Shown here: positions 1 through 7,755 of the stretch, piece after piece
Numbering within the stretch: position 1 is the first letter of the stretch
Layout: each line of letters opens with the position of its first letter
Assembly: GCA_021780695.1 (NCBI GenBank)
Contig: JAJXYD010000021.1
Span: 32,873 to 96,872, forward strand
Direction: 5' to 3'
DNA length: 64,000 nucleotides
Origin: Deltaproteobacteria bacterium
GTDB lineage: Bacteria; Desulfobacterota; Syntrophobacteria; Syntrophobacterales; Syntrophobacteraceae
Translations under genes and position numbers: made by a program
The notes under the pieces: generated by a model
The model's input: only the letters and a program-made list of their open reading frames with translations
Database searches by the model: none
Told to the model about the DNA's origin: nothing

Positions 1-147
1 CCCGAGGATGCTGCCGGTATGTCCAAGCTGGCCGACGGAGTGGTTGTTGGAAGCGCCTTCGAAAGACTCATCGAGTCGGGCCTTGGCGATAAGGATTTGG
101 CGGCCAAAGTCGGCCGGTTCGCCGCCGGTCTCAAGGCGGCGATGTAA
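1..147 (+). CDS. trpA: Tryptophan synthase alpha chain, C-terminal end (partial)
   Basis: The gene enters from beyond the left edge; only the last 48 codons are present, in frame 1, ending at TAA 145-147. The segment ADGVVVGSAFERLIE matches the phosphate-binding end of the TrpA TIM barrel (a Gly-Ser-Ala strand-loop followed by a helix). TrpA cleaves indole-3-glycerol phosphate to indole and glyceraldehyde 3-phosphate inside the TrpAB complex in the cytoplasm. The rest of a trp operon would be expected to the left. A strong hairpin follows 28 bases after the stop, so trpA is probably the last gene of its transcript. The identification rests on a short segment, but the motif is characteristic. 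Confidence 0.85.
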   Translation, partial: PEDAAGMSKLADGVVVGSAFERLIESGLGDKDLAAKVGRFAAGLKAAM

Positions 148-174
148 AAAGAGAGGGCCTATCGGCAAATGGGC

Positions 175-209
175 GGAAAGGACAGGGCCTGAAAAGCCTT
201 GTCCTTTCC
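175..209 (+). terminator. Hairpin after trpA
   Basis: Arms GGAAAGGACA (175-184) and TGTCCTTTCC (200-209) are perfectly complementary. They extend inward by GGGC/GCCT, giving about 14 pairs with a 7-base loop. There is no following U-tract (CACAAAAG), so it is either a Rho-assisted terminator or a 3'-end stabilising hairpin for the trp mRNA. Confidence 0.55.
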
Positions 210-302
210 ACAAAAGAACTTCGCGCCCAAAGGGCTGCCATGGAGACCCCGGTTGCTGCCTTCCTGATTTTGTAGCCAAACATAGCAATCGTGTTCGAAG
301 TG

Positions 303-311
303 TGGTATAAA
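303..311 (+). promoter_or_regulatory. Extended -10 promoter candidate for the 483 gene
   Basis: TGGTATAAA fits an extended -10 (TGn followed by TATAAT-like), with no clear -35. The same nonamer occurs upstream of nuoE (33400-33408), which makes it more likely to be a real promoter element in this genome. It would give a leader of about 165 bases. Confidence 0.35.
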
Positions 312-482
312 ACCGACCGTACAGATTTATCGATTTGTGATTGAGCTAACTTGCCGTCGCAATTCGAGGATTTTCCCATGCGAAGTCGCGGGGAGGCAAA
401 AAGTCTATCCCGGCCGGATAAATTGGGGCCGGTGGACGTTTGCCCCTTTCGCGAATCGAGAATATGAGGGTTACGGCGTATT

Positions 483-1226
483 ATGGTGGCTACTGATATG
501 AGCGAAAGCAAAAAGGTCCTGCAGTTTCCAAAGGTTTCGCACCCAAGCATCGATGAGGTGCTGGCGCTTTTTCTGAAAGATCAGCAAAAGCGGTTGAAAC
601 CGAGGACTTTTAACAAGTACGAGGAGGTAATAGATCTTTTACGCCATTGTCTTAACGGACACGGCTATCACGAACTTGACAGTTCCTCGGATGTTGCGCT
701 CTACGAAAAGCTTTATTTTCAAAAAAATCTTGAGTTTTGTTTTATCTTCGGTCCGGAAAAGATCGCTTCCTCGCTTCCCAATTTTTTGAACTATTTCATG
801 ATTCGCAAAGTCATGGCCTCGGAGGCTCTGCTGCAGTCCGCGGGGGTGGTTGCCAAAAAATTGGCTAAATGGCTCGAGGAAAATGGACATATCGGAAAGG
901 AAACGGCAAACCGGATCATCAGGCTCGCAGCCGAAGCCGCAAGAGAGCTTCCCGCGGCCGAACGCCTTGCCAGGCTAATCTACGAATATGCTCAAAGCCA
1001 TGCCCCCAGGTACTGGACCGCCGAGTTGGACGACTATTTCATGATCGACCAGGTTCACCCGGGAATACTTATCCTTTCGGGTATGGCGACCTCGGGAATT
1101 GTGGAGGTGCGTGTGCCCAAGGAAATTACCGATCATTGCCGCAAAGGCTGGCAGGTAAACCTCCTTCTGGGAAAAACCAGAAACGGCTGGTGCATCCTGG
1201 AAACGGGAAACGTCTATCCCAATTGA
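483..1226 (+). CDS. Unrecognised protein with integrase SAM-like N-terminus
   Basis: I do not recognise this 247-residue protein as a named family. Residues about 20-65 (a stretch containing FLKDQQKRLKPRTFNKYEEV) look like the core-binding, SAM-like domain of tyrosine recombinases. However, no catalytic R-H-R-Y domain follows, so it is not an integrase as it stands. The rest is helical and ends in a small beta-rich tail. It has no signal peptide or membrane segment. The start could be ATG 483 or ATG 498; 498 has GGTGG eight bases upstream. It stands alone between trpA and the convergent sodB and ends at a bidirectional terminator. Function unknown; a DNA-binding role is only a guess. Confidence 0.6.
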   Translation: MVATDMSESKKVLQFPKVSHPSIDEVLALFLKDQQKRLKPRTFNKYEEVIDLLRHCLNGHGYHELDSSSDVALYEKLYFQKNLEFCFIFGPEKIASSLPNFLNYFMIRKVMASEALLQSAGVVAKKLAKWLEENGHIGKETANRIIRLAAEAARELPAAERLARLIYEYAQSHAPRYWTAELDDYFMIDQVHPGILILSGMATSGIVEVRVPKEITDHCRKGWQVNLLLGKTRNGWCILETGNVYPN

Positions 1227-1255
1227 TCTTGCGGGCCCAAAAAACAAAATTATCG

Positions 1256-1279
1256 AAGGCGGGTAACCTCGCCCGCCTT
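1256..1279. terminator. Bidirectional terminator between convergent genes
   Basis: Arms AAGGCGGG (1256-1263) and CCCGCCTT (1272-1279) with an 8-base loop. On the plus strand it is followed by CTTATCCTTATCC. On the minus strand it is followed by a T-rich run at about 1240-1253. It sits between the convergent ends of the 483-1226 gene and sodB. Confidence 0.6.
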
Positions 1280-1293
1280 CTTATCCTTATCCC

Positions 1294-1887
1294 TTAGGCT
1301 AGTCTTGTATTTACAAAATCCCAGTTGATCAGGTTGTCGATCACCACCTGCAGAAAATCCGGCCTTCTGTTCTGGTAGTCCAGATAGTACGCATGCTCCC
1401 AGACGTCGATGGTAAGAAGGGGTTTGATGCCGTGGGCCAGGGGCGTATCCGCGTTTGCCGTCTTCATTATCTCCAACTTGCCCTCTTTTAGCACAAGCCA
1501 GGCCCAGCCGCTTCCAAACTGAGTTATGCCGGCATTTTTGAGATCTTCGGCAAATTTTTCGTAACTCCCGAGATCCCTTTCGATTCGCTTGGCCACCTCT
1601 CCGGTGGGCCTGCCTCCGCCTTTGGCTCTAAGGCAATTCCAAAAAAACGAATGGTTCCATGCCTGGGCGACATTATTGAATATCCCGGCCTTGGAAGCAT
1701 CCGCTGCAACCTCCTTGATAATCTTTTCCGGGTCCTCTTTTTCCATACCGGTCCCGGCGAGTAGCTTGTTGGCGTTGTCGACATAGGCTTTGTGGTGTTT
1801 GTCGTGGTGAAACTCAAGAGTTTTGGCGCTTATGTGAGGTTCGAGTGCGTTTTTGGGATAGGGCAGGTCGGGCAATGTCAAGGCCAT
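1294..1887 (-). CDS. sodB: Superoxide dismutase, iron type
   Basis: A 197-residue protein of full family length that dismutes superoxide to oxygen and peroxide in the cytoplasm. Metal ligands are all visible: His27 in EFHHDKHH, His79 in AQAWNHSFFW, and Asp161 and His165 in TIDVWEHAYYLDYQ. The Gln of NNVAQAWNH in the N-terminal half is the arrangement of iron rather than manganese enzymes. There is no signal peptide. The start has GGAGGAAATC directly before ATG. It is monocistronic, about 180 bases downstream of the radical SAM gene. In a probable anaerobe it would serve oxygen tolerance. Confidence 0.95.
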   Translation of the reverse strand: MALTLPDLPYPKNALEPHISAKTLEFHHDKHHKAYVDNANKLLAGTGMEKEDPEKIIKEVAADASKAGIFNNVAQAWNHSFFWNCLRAKGGGRPTGEVAKRIERDLGSYEKFAEDLKNAGITQFGSGWAWLVLKEGKLEIMKTANADTPLAHGIKPLLTIDVWEHAYYLDYQNRRPDFLQVVIDNLINWDFVNTRLA

Positions 1888-2065
1888 GATTTCCTCCGTG
1901 GTTGGTTCGAATGCAAAGGAGCCTTAATTCCCCAAATCCGTATTCTGGCGGCGAAGGGGACACCCCTTTTGCACCCCGCGATGGATTCCGGGGAGAGGTG
2001 TGGTCTGCCGCGTTTGAATACGGAACTTTAGATCCAGAAAAAATTAAGCACCCGATATGCGATAC

Positions 2066-3340
2066 TCAAGGCAGAGAGGGATTAAAATACCCAAGTCTTA
2101 GATCGGGGAATTCCTCTCTAAGCATCCCTATCAGGCGGCTCATTCCGAGCTTCTTTTCCTTGCGATCTACTTCCAGTAGATCGATATACCATTCCGGATC
2201 TATGTTGAGGTTGCGCATCTGGATCAAATCGAGGCCCGTTTCGGCTATCAGTTTTCTTAACGATTGCCATTCGCTTTCCTGGTCGGTAAATCCGGGAAAG
2301 ACAAAGTAGTTGATAGAGGCAAAACCGCCGGCGGCCTTTACCACGCGGATGGAGTCGCGGGCCTGCTCGAAGTTGAAACCTTTGGGGCGAAAGTATTTTT
2401 CGTAATATTGGGGGCGAGCGCTGTTCATGCTTACGCGGATACTCTGAAGACCGGCGCGGCAAAGCCGCTCGACCGCATCCGGAAGACTGCCGTTGGTATT
2501 TAAGTTAATGGTTCCCCGAGCGGTGGCTTTTCGAATCATTTGGATAGAGTGCTCAAGGGTTTTGGCCTGGAGAAGCGGCTCGCCTTCGCAGCCCTGTCCA
2601 AAGCTCACGACCGCCCGCTGCGCTTCCCGCAGGTGAGGGATTGCAACCTCGCTTATCTCCTCGGGAGAAGGAACAAAATCTATGCGATCCTGGGTTGGGC
2701 ACAACCCCGTGCCTTCCTGACGGCTTATGCACCCGATGCATCGCGCGTTGCACTCCGGAGAGGAGGGAAGAGGCGCCTCCCAGCGCTTCATGAAAAGGTT
2801 TTTCGCTGCCGGACATCCGTAGGTGAGCGCACACTTTCCAAGGTGCTGGATAAGCCGGTTTTTCCCTTCGGCCTGCATGCGCCTGCGGGCGTTTCGCTCG
2901 ATAAGCTTGAGGTCAAAGTTGCAAAAATCCTGCCGCCGGTCTCTATCGATCCTTACCGCCGGGACCACAAAACGCCCGTTTAGCCAGCCCACCGCGGTGT
3001 AGGCGAAAAGCGGCAGAAGGGGTGCCCCTGCATTGGTCTTGTATGCGGGCGAGTGAAGATGGGTGTAGGCCGGAGAGATGAAAGCGGCCACGGCGCGCAC
3101 AGGTTTACCCGGGCTGAAGGGGTCTTGCGAAAGAACCTCAAACCTGCGTTTATCGGGATTATAGCCGACCGGCAACCTGTCGGGCAGTAAAAACAGCTCG
3201 CTGCCTTCAGGAAGAGCGATCAATTCGGAGGAAACCGTTTTTTCCCATTCACCGGCGCAGGCCCCGGCCATTTCAAGGTCGGGCCAGTCGAGAATGTTGC
3301 CTTGCGAATCGGCGTAAACTAAAGTGGCCTGGTTTTTCAT
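2066..3340 (-). CDS. Radical SAM protein of unknown substrate
   Basis: A 424-residue protein. A non-standard N-terminal domain of about 180 residues precedes a radical SAM core with the CxxxCxxC cluster motif at Cys197, Cys201 and Cys204. This is followed by conserved features such as SFGQGCEGEP and INLNTNGSLPDAVERL, typical of the SAM-binding barrel. Further cysteines (Cys140, Cys170, Cys176) lie just before the core, and another pair member (LCPTQ) just after it. No signal or membrane segment is seen. It stands divergent from the RNA methyltransferase gene, with a 155-bp gap. It resembles SPASM-like or regulatory radical SAM proteins annotated only as radical SAM domain proteins. The substrate cannot be inferred from its neighbours. 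Confidence 0.85.
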   Translation of the reverse strand: MKNQATLVYADSQGNILDWPDLEMAGACAGEWEKTVSSELIALPEGSELFLLPDRLPVGYNPDKRRFEVLSQDPFSPGKPVRAVAAFISPAYTHLHSPAYKTNAGAPLLPLFAYTAVGWLNGRFVVPAVRIDRDRRQDFCNFDLKLIERNARRRMQAEGKNRLIQHLGKCALTYGCPAAKNLFMKRWEAPLPSSPECNARCIGCISRQEGTGLCPTQDRIDFVPSPEEISEVAIPHLREAQRAVVSFGQGCEGEPLLQAKTLEHSIQMIRKATARGTINLNTNGSLPDAVERLCRAGLQSIRVSMNSARPQYYEKYFRPKGFNFEQARDSIRVVKAAGGFASINYFVFPGFTDQESEWQSLRKLIAETGLDLIQMRNLNIDPEWYIDLLEVDRKEKKLGMSRLIGMLREEFPDLRLGYFNPSLP

Positions 3341-3495
3341 AGCACTTCTTTCCTTGTCATCTCTCCCTTTATAGCATATTCGGGTTTACAGTCCATCCTG
3401 TTAAGGGGTATGTCTAATGGGCAGACAACAAGATATCTTTGCTGCGCGTTCAAAATTCTTGAATCTTTAAATCGCGGATAGAACAGGGAAATTTA

Positions 3496-4722
3496 ATGGT
3501 TGATGTCTCCAAAGAGTCCAACGCGGCTTTTAGCCGCCGTGTAAAAACACATATCACCGGGCACGAACACCGTTTCGCTATAACCACGCCTCAGGAACTG
3601 GCGCCGATATGTCTTGGCGAAGCGGCGCTTCTCGACATCCCGGCTCCCGAATTAACGGAGGCGGGAGTCGAATTTACCGGCAGGCTTAAAGACGCCTATG
3701 CCTGCAACCTCTGGCTGAGGACTGCCGGAAGGGTGCTGTGCAGGCTTTCTTCCTTTCGCGCCGGCGCTGTGGAGCAACTCTTCTCCAAGGCTTCGCGCAT
3801 TCCGTGGGAGCTGTGGTTAAATTCTCGGATACCGATCGATCTTCAAGCCGGAGTAGAATATTCCCGGATAAGCAACGAAGGAAAAGTCGTTGAAATAATC
3901 GCTCAGAGCATAGAAAAACGGTTGGGCCAAACAGGGGCAATTCATCTGCCTCAATCGGAGAAGGACGCTCATGATGGCGGTTCCGGCCAAAATCAGCTCA
4001 TTCAAAAAATCCTTGTCCGCCTGGTTGAAAATCAGTGTCGGATAAGCCTCGATACGTCGGGGTCCCATCTTTATCGGCGAGGCTACCGGTTGAGCGGTTC
4101 AACCGCTCCGATTCGCGAAACGCTTGCTGCCGCTATTTTGCTCAAAGCGGGCTGGAAGCCCGACTTCCCCCTGGTCGACGGTATGTGCGGTTCGGGCGTC
4201 TTTGCGATAGAGGCGGCGCTAATGTCTCGAAAAATTGCTCCCGGCCTGGGACGGGATTTCCTGTTCCAAAAGTGGCCCTCCTTCCAGGAAAAAAGCTGGG
4301 CATATCTACGCCGAAAGGCCGTGGAGTCTTCGCTGAGTAAAGCCGCCCAACCTATCGTTGGAATCGACATCTCTTCGGAGGCCATAGACCTTTCGCGGCA
4401 AAATGGCAGCCGCGCCGGAACCGCTTGCGATATTGACTGGAAAAATAGTGACTTTTTCGATTTTATCCCTGCCAAAGAGGGGCTTGAGAAAGGTCTTGTC
4501 GTTTTAAATCCGCCCTACGGAGTGCGCCTTGCCTCGGATGGCCCCGGCCTCTACGAAAAAATCGGCGCCCATCTAAGACTCAATTTCAAAGGATGGAAAT
4601 ACGCCGTTTTGGCAAAATCGAGGCTGGAAGCCGCCGCCCTTGGGGCCGGACGGATGCGCCACTGGAACATCCGGCACGGAGGAATGAACATTACCGTCGC
4701 AATCGGTTCTATTTCGTCCTGA
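3496..4722 (+). CDS. THUMP-domain rRNA N2-guanine methyltransferase, RlmL/YcbY N-half type
   Basis: 408 residues. The N-terminal part (about 20-165) matches a ferredoxin-like plus THUMP RNA-binding module. The C-terminal part is a Rossmann methyltransferase with VDGMCGSGVFAIEAAL (SAM loop), GIDISSEAI and the catalytic NPPYGVRL motif of N2-guanine or N6-adenine methylases. The family (UPF0020) includes RlmL, which makes m2G2445 of 23S rRNA; this protein has the length of the single-methyltransferase members and lacks the RlmK half. The start ATG 3496 is preceded by AGGG. It is cytoplasmic and acts on ribosomal (less likely transfer) RNA. It is convergent with pyrE across a hairpin. Confidence 0.85.
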   Translation: MVDVSKESNAAFSRRVKTHITGHEHRFAITTPQELAPICLGEAALLDIPAPELTEAGVEFTGRLKDAYACNLWLRTAGRVLCRLSSFRAGAVEQLFSKASRIPWELWLNSRIPIDLQAGVEYSRISNEGKVVEIIAQSIEKRLGQTGAIHLPQSEKDAHDGGSGQNQLIQKILVRLVENQCRISLDTSGSHLYRRGYRLSGSTAPIRETLAAAILLKAGWKPDFPLVDGMCGSGVFAIEAALMSRKIAPGLGRDFLFQKWPSFQEKSWAYLRRKAVESSLSKAAQPIVGIDISSEAIDLSRQNGSRAGTACDIDWKNSDFFDFIPAKEGLEKGLVVLNPPYGVRLASDGPGLYEKIGAHLRLNFKGWKYAVLAKSRLEAAALGAGRMRHWNIRHGGMNITVAIGSISS

Positions 4723-4736
4723 TCTCTTCAACACTA

Positions 4737-4768
4737 GGCGTCCCTTCCTTCCACCCGGATGGGACGCC
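4737..4768. terminator. Hairpin between convergent genes
   Basis: Arms GGCGTCCC (4737-4744) and GGGACGCC (4761-4768) with a 16-base loop fill the 47-bp gap between the stop codons of the methyltransferase and pyrE. No U-tract on either side. Confidence 0.45.
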
Positions 4769-4769
4769 G

Positions 4770-5369
4770 CTAGAGTCGTCCCGATTTCCGGTAAACCGCC
4801 ATGACTTCCTCGCAGGTAACCAGGGATTTTAGAAAGGGGACTTCTTTTTCGATATTTTTCCTGCCGTTCATTTCCTGGCGATCCACCAGGGCAAGGGCGC
4901 CAAGAATTTCGAAACCCGCCTCACGGCATGCCGCTATTGCCTGGAGCGTTGAAGCCCCGGTGGTAACCACATCGTCTAGAACCACCACCCGGTCTCCGGC
5001 CTTGACCTTGCCTTCTATCGCGGCAACGATTCCGTGGTCTTTTTGTTTCTTCCTGACAATAAAAGACTCAAATGGCTTGCCTTTTACCCATGATGTGTAG
5101 GCTGCCGCGTTTGCAAGCGCGTCGGCCCCAAGGGTGAGGCCGCCCACCCCGGCGGGTTCAAACGCGCTCAAAGCCTCGAAAATGAGGTTTCCTATAATAT
5201 ATTGGCCTTCCGGATCGAGGGTGACCTTTTTGCAGTTAAAGTAAAAGGAACTCATTCCGCCGTGAGCAAGTTTAAAGGACGGACGCTCCGAATATTGAAA
5301 AGCATATTCGATGACAAGCTCCACAAGTCGTTTGCGCATTTTGTCGATATCCACCGCTTCAAGATTCAT
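4770..5369 (-). CDS. pyrE: Orotate phosphoribosyltransferase
   Basis: 199 residues from the preferred ATG at 5369, which has GGAG about 10 bases upstream; in-frame ATGs also exist at 5387 and 5405. It joins orotate and PRPP to give OMP in pyrimidine synthesis. The PRPP-binding loop RVVVLDDVVTTGAST and the lysine-rich flexible loop (RKKQKDHG) are intact. Length is normal for PyrE. It lies directly downstream of a TIGR01212 radical SAM gene on the same strand and is likely co-transcribed with it. The pyrimidine link is shared with carAB farther along the window. Confidence 0.93.
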   Translation of the reverse strand: MNLEAVDIDKMRKRLVELVIEYAFQYSERPSFKLAHGGMSSFYFNCKKVTLDPEGQYIIGNLIFEALSAFEPAGVGGLTLGADALANAAAYTSWVKGKPFESFIVRKKQKDHGIVAAIEGKVKAGDRVVVLDDVVTTGASTLQAIAACREAGFEILGALALVDRQEMNGRKNIEKEVPFLKSLVTCEEVMAVYRKSGRL

Positions 5370-5413
5370 AGGTGTTTTCTCCATCTCCGGGAAGCCGCCC
5401 GGCAATCAGGCGA

Positions 5414-6340
5414 TCAGATGTCTTGCCGGTCCGGCCAATTTTTGCCCTGGTACAATTCGTTTTGCTCCATATACGTTTTCACGGCGTCCAGATTTTGCCG
5501 TTTTTCAAGCGCCCATGCAGGGGCTGCAAGCTCTTCGGGGTGAGGGTCTCCGGTCAGCCTCTGAATTATCAGATGAGGAGGCAGCAACGCAAGAAATTCT
5601 CCGGCCGCGGCTGCGTAAACCTCTCGGGTAAGACAGGAATAGGCCCCTGCCTCGTGCATCTCATGGATCGCGGTTCCCTTTATGACATAGAGCAGGTGTA
5701 TTTTTACAGCCTGAATGTCTTGACGAGCAAGAAATCTTGCCGTATCGAGCATATCTTCGACATTCTCACCCGGAAGGCCGAGGATAACGTGAGCGCAAAC
5801 GGGAATGTTTCTGGCGCGTAACCGCTTGACCGCGTCAACGAATGCCTGCACCGAGTGCCCTCTGCGTATGCGTCTAAGGGTGTCGTCGTTTGCCGATTGA
5901 AGCCCCAACTCGATCCATACGAGGCTGGTCTTGCCGATTTGCCCCAGAAGGTCGGCGGTTTGCTCCGCCATGCAGTCCGGGCGGGTGCCAATGCTTAGCC
6001 CCACGACGTCTTTATCTTGCAGCGCCTCGCCATATAAGGCTTCAAGCTTTGAAATCGGTGCGTAGGTGTTTGAAAAAGACTGAAAGTAGGCAAGGAATTT
6101 TTTGGCCTTATACCTTCTGGAAAGCCTCTCCTTTCCCGCTCTGATCTGTTCTGAAATAGAGACGAACCGAGCCGCCCCGGTGCCCGAGCCCTTCTCGTTG
6201 CAATATATGCAGCCCCCCCTTGCCAGTGTGCCGTCTCGATTCGGACAGGACAGCCCCGCATCGAGAGAAATCTTTTGGACCCTGCAGCCGAAGGTTTCGC
6301 GCAAATAGCTATTGAAGTCGCGGTAGAGTAATGTGGCCAT
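5414..6340 (-). CDS. TIGR01212-family (YhcC-like) radical SAM protein
   Basis: 308 residues, close to the family's usual length. The cluster cysteines are Cys32, Cys44 and Cys47, a wide C-x11-C-x2-C spacing as in Elp3-like and TIGR01212 proteins rather than CxxxCxxC. The core motifs ISIGTRPDC, WIELGLQSAND and CAHVILGLPGEN are typical. The C-terminal region (IIQRLTGDPHPEELAAPAW) is also characteristic. The cellular substrate of the family is not established to my knowledge; tRNA or cofactor modification are usual suggestions. Its stop lies just before pyrE on the same strand, suggesting one transcript. Confidence 0.88.
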   Translation of the reverse strand: MATLLYRDFNSYLRETFGCRVQKISLDAGLSCPNRDGTLARGGCIYCNEKGSGTGAARFVSISEQIRAGKERLSRRYKAKKFLAYFQSFSNTYAPISKLEALYGEALQDKDVVGLSIGTRPDCMAEQTADLLGQIGKTSLVWIELGLQSANDDTLRRIRRGHSVQAFVDAVKRLRARNIPVCAHVILGLPGENVEDMLDTARFLARQDIQAVKIHLLYVIKGTAIHEMHEAGAYSCLTREVYAAAAGEFLALLPPHLIIQRLTGDPHPEELAAPAWALEKRQNLDAVKTYMEQNELYQGKNWPDRQDI

Positions 6341-6433
6341 TTCCGCTCGTTTACACTTTTCTCCGGGTTTTATCAGGCGAAGATGCGAAAAAAACTGGAA
6401 TTGATCTTAAAATCCTCTCGGAAAGAGTGGGGT

Positions 6434-6888
6434 TTAATCCTGGCCGTTGATTTTAGAGGAGCATCCCGCAACGGCGGCAACTCCATAGGACCTCATAAGC
6501 TCGACAAAATCAAGGATATTGTTTTCCCCTTATGAGAATTGATGCACAGGATATCGAAGTTCATGGCCCTTTTAAAAAGCCACGGGAAGTCTTTGGAGGT
6601 AAGCGCTGAGGAAAAATCCTTAAATGGCGCTCTGGTGTACTGATGGGTCCACCTTCCTTCGGAGCCCGATTCCATCAACTCCCAGAAGGTGCATCTGTCC
6701 AGATCGAGGCATTGGGCGATTTGCTCCAATGCCCAATCGATTTTGGCATTTACCTCCAACGAGGGGGTGTTTGCGAATTGGGTTGAAAATTCTCCGAGCA
6801 GCTTATCCAATTCGATAAACCTCCCGGCGCCGATGCGGATTGTCGAGTTCCTGCCTTGCATGCCACGTCCTGTGAGATTCTCAGCCAA
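6434..6888 (-). pseudogene. Frameshifted GAF-domain sensor fragment
   Basis: The open frame (131 codons, 6888 to 6493) contains a GAF-type start: LEVNAKIDWALEQIAQCLDLDRCTFWEL, then FPWLFKRAMNFDILCIN, as in the GAF domains preceding sigma-54 or histidine kinase modules. Similarity stops at a GGGGAAAAC run. Shifting one frame there (about 6525) restores a GAF-like ending (ILDFVELMRSYGVAAVAGCSS) up to a TAA at 6434. No output domain follows. The likeliest reading is a decayed sensor or activator gene that has lost its C-terminal part and gained a frameshift; a sequencing error at the homopolymer would give the same picture. A genuine short protein is less likely. Confidence 0.5.
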
Positions 6889-7209
6889 GATCTCCCCGGC
6901 ACATACGAGGATGCTTCCCTATAAAATTATAAAATACCGGCCGCTGCCCAAAGATACTATTTCCTCCTTTAACTTTCCACAAAAAGGCTGTATTTTTATT
7001 TTTCCGGTAAAGATCGGCCGGTTTAAATTGTAAAAAATCGAAAATCCGCTTCAAATACTCAGAAACCGCTGAGCAAAACGTTCGCCTGCGACTCTATCTA
7101 AACGCTATTGGTTCGTCTCCCTCCCGGTAAAGAACTTGCGACGACAACCATAGTCTGATATTGGTCCGGGCCTTGGGCGGTCCTGTAATTTTTTCTTAAG
7201 AGGTAAGGC
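6889..7209. other. AT-rich intergenic region (321 bp)
   Basis: Divergent gap between the GAF fragment and the OmpA-like lipoprotein. It includes an A/T-rich stretch at 6920-6950 that could hold promoters on both strands. I see no RNA gene, repeat or convincing -35/-10 pair. Confidence 0.4.
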
Positions 7210-7752
7210 ATGAAAAAGGGACGGATCCTTGTACTGATTTTCTGCTTTCTGACCCTTACCGGGTGCGGCTCCGTGGGTGGTCTTGACAGTTGCCGCACGG
7301 ACCCGGCCGGGTCTAAAGGGCTGGAAAATAATTTGCCGGCTTATCTTCAACAGATGAGCGGGGCGCATGTGCAAAAAGAAAAAAACGCCGTAAGCGTAAC
7401 AATACCCTCCGATTTGTTGTTCCAACCCGACGCCGGCAGTGTGGAATTATATAATCATGCAGATATGATGCTCCTGGCTAATGCCTGGAAAAAATACCCC
7501 TGTGCAAAACTGGCTGTGGATGTCTTCACCGACTGCAAACACTCGGAGGAAAAAAACCTCGTTCTCACTGAGCTGGAAGCCTGGATGATAAAACAGGCCC
7601 TCATGAGCTGCGGGATAGCCGACGGGAAGATATCCGCCCAGGGTTGGGGCGAATCCAAGCCGGTGGCAACCAACGGCACTGCCGATGGCAGGAAAGCCAA
7701 CAGGCGCGTTACGGTAACTTTTGAGTCCGGCAAATCCTTGGCAGCTAAATAA
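7210..7752 (+). CDS. OmpA/Pal-like peptidoglycan-associated lipoprotein
   Basis: 180 residues. The N-terminus is a lipoprotein signal peptide with lipobox LTGC (Cys19), so it is likely anchored in a membrane facing the periplasm. Residues about 75-175 form an OmpA-C-like domain: SVELYNHADMMLLANAWKKYPCAKLAVDVFTD matches the usual 'a..L..ia..L...p...i.v.GhtD' pattern, and the end has ADGRKANRRVTVTF. It would bind peptidoglycan. The usual Asp/Arg diaminopimelate-binding positions appear kept (VDVFTD and ANRRV), but the domain is divergent, with extra cysteines. It has no Tol or Pal neighbours; the stop lies three bases from the end of the convergent methyltransferase fusion. Confidence 0.8.
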   Translation: MKKGRILVLIFCFLTLTGCGSVGGLDSCRTDPAGSKGLENNLPAYLQQMSGAHVQKEKNAVSVTIPSDLLFQPDAGSVELYNHADMMLLANAWKKYPCAKLAVDVFTDCKHSEEKNLVLTELEAWMIKQALMSCGIADGKISAQGWGESKPVATNGTADGRKANRRVTVTFESGKSLAAK

Positions 7753-7755
7753 GTC

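Larger units (their letters stand above)
148..482. other. Intergenic region after trpA (335 bp)
   Basis: No coding sequence is convincing here. It holds a 10-bp-arm hairpin (175-209) that probably ends the trp transcript and an extended -10 promoter-like element (303-311) pointing at the next gene. The rest shows no recognisable RNA or repeat. Confidence 0.6.
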
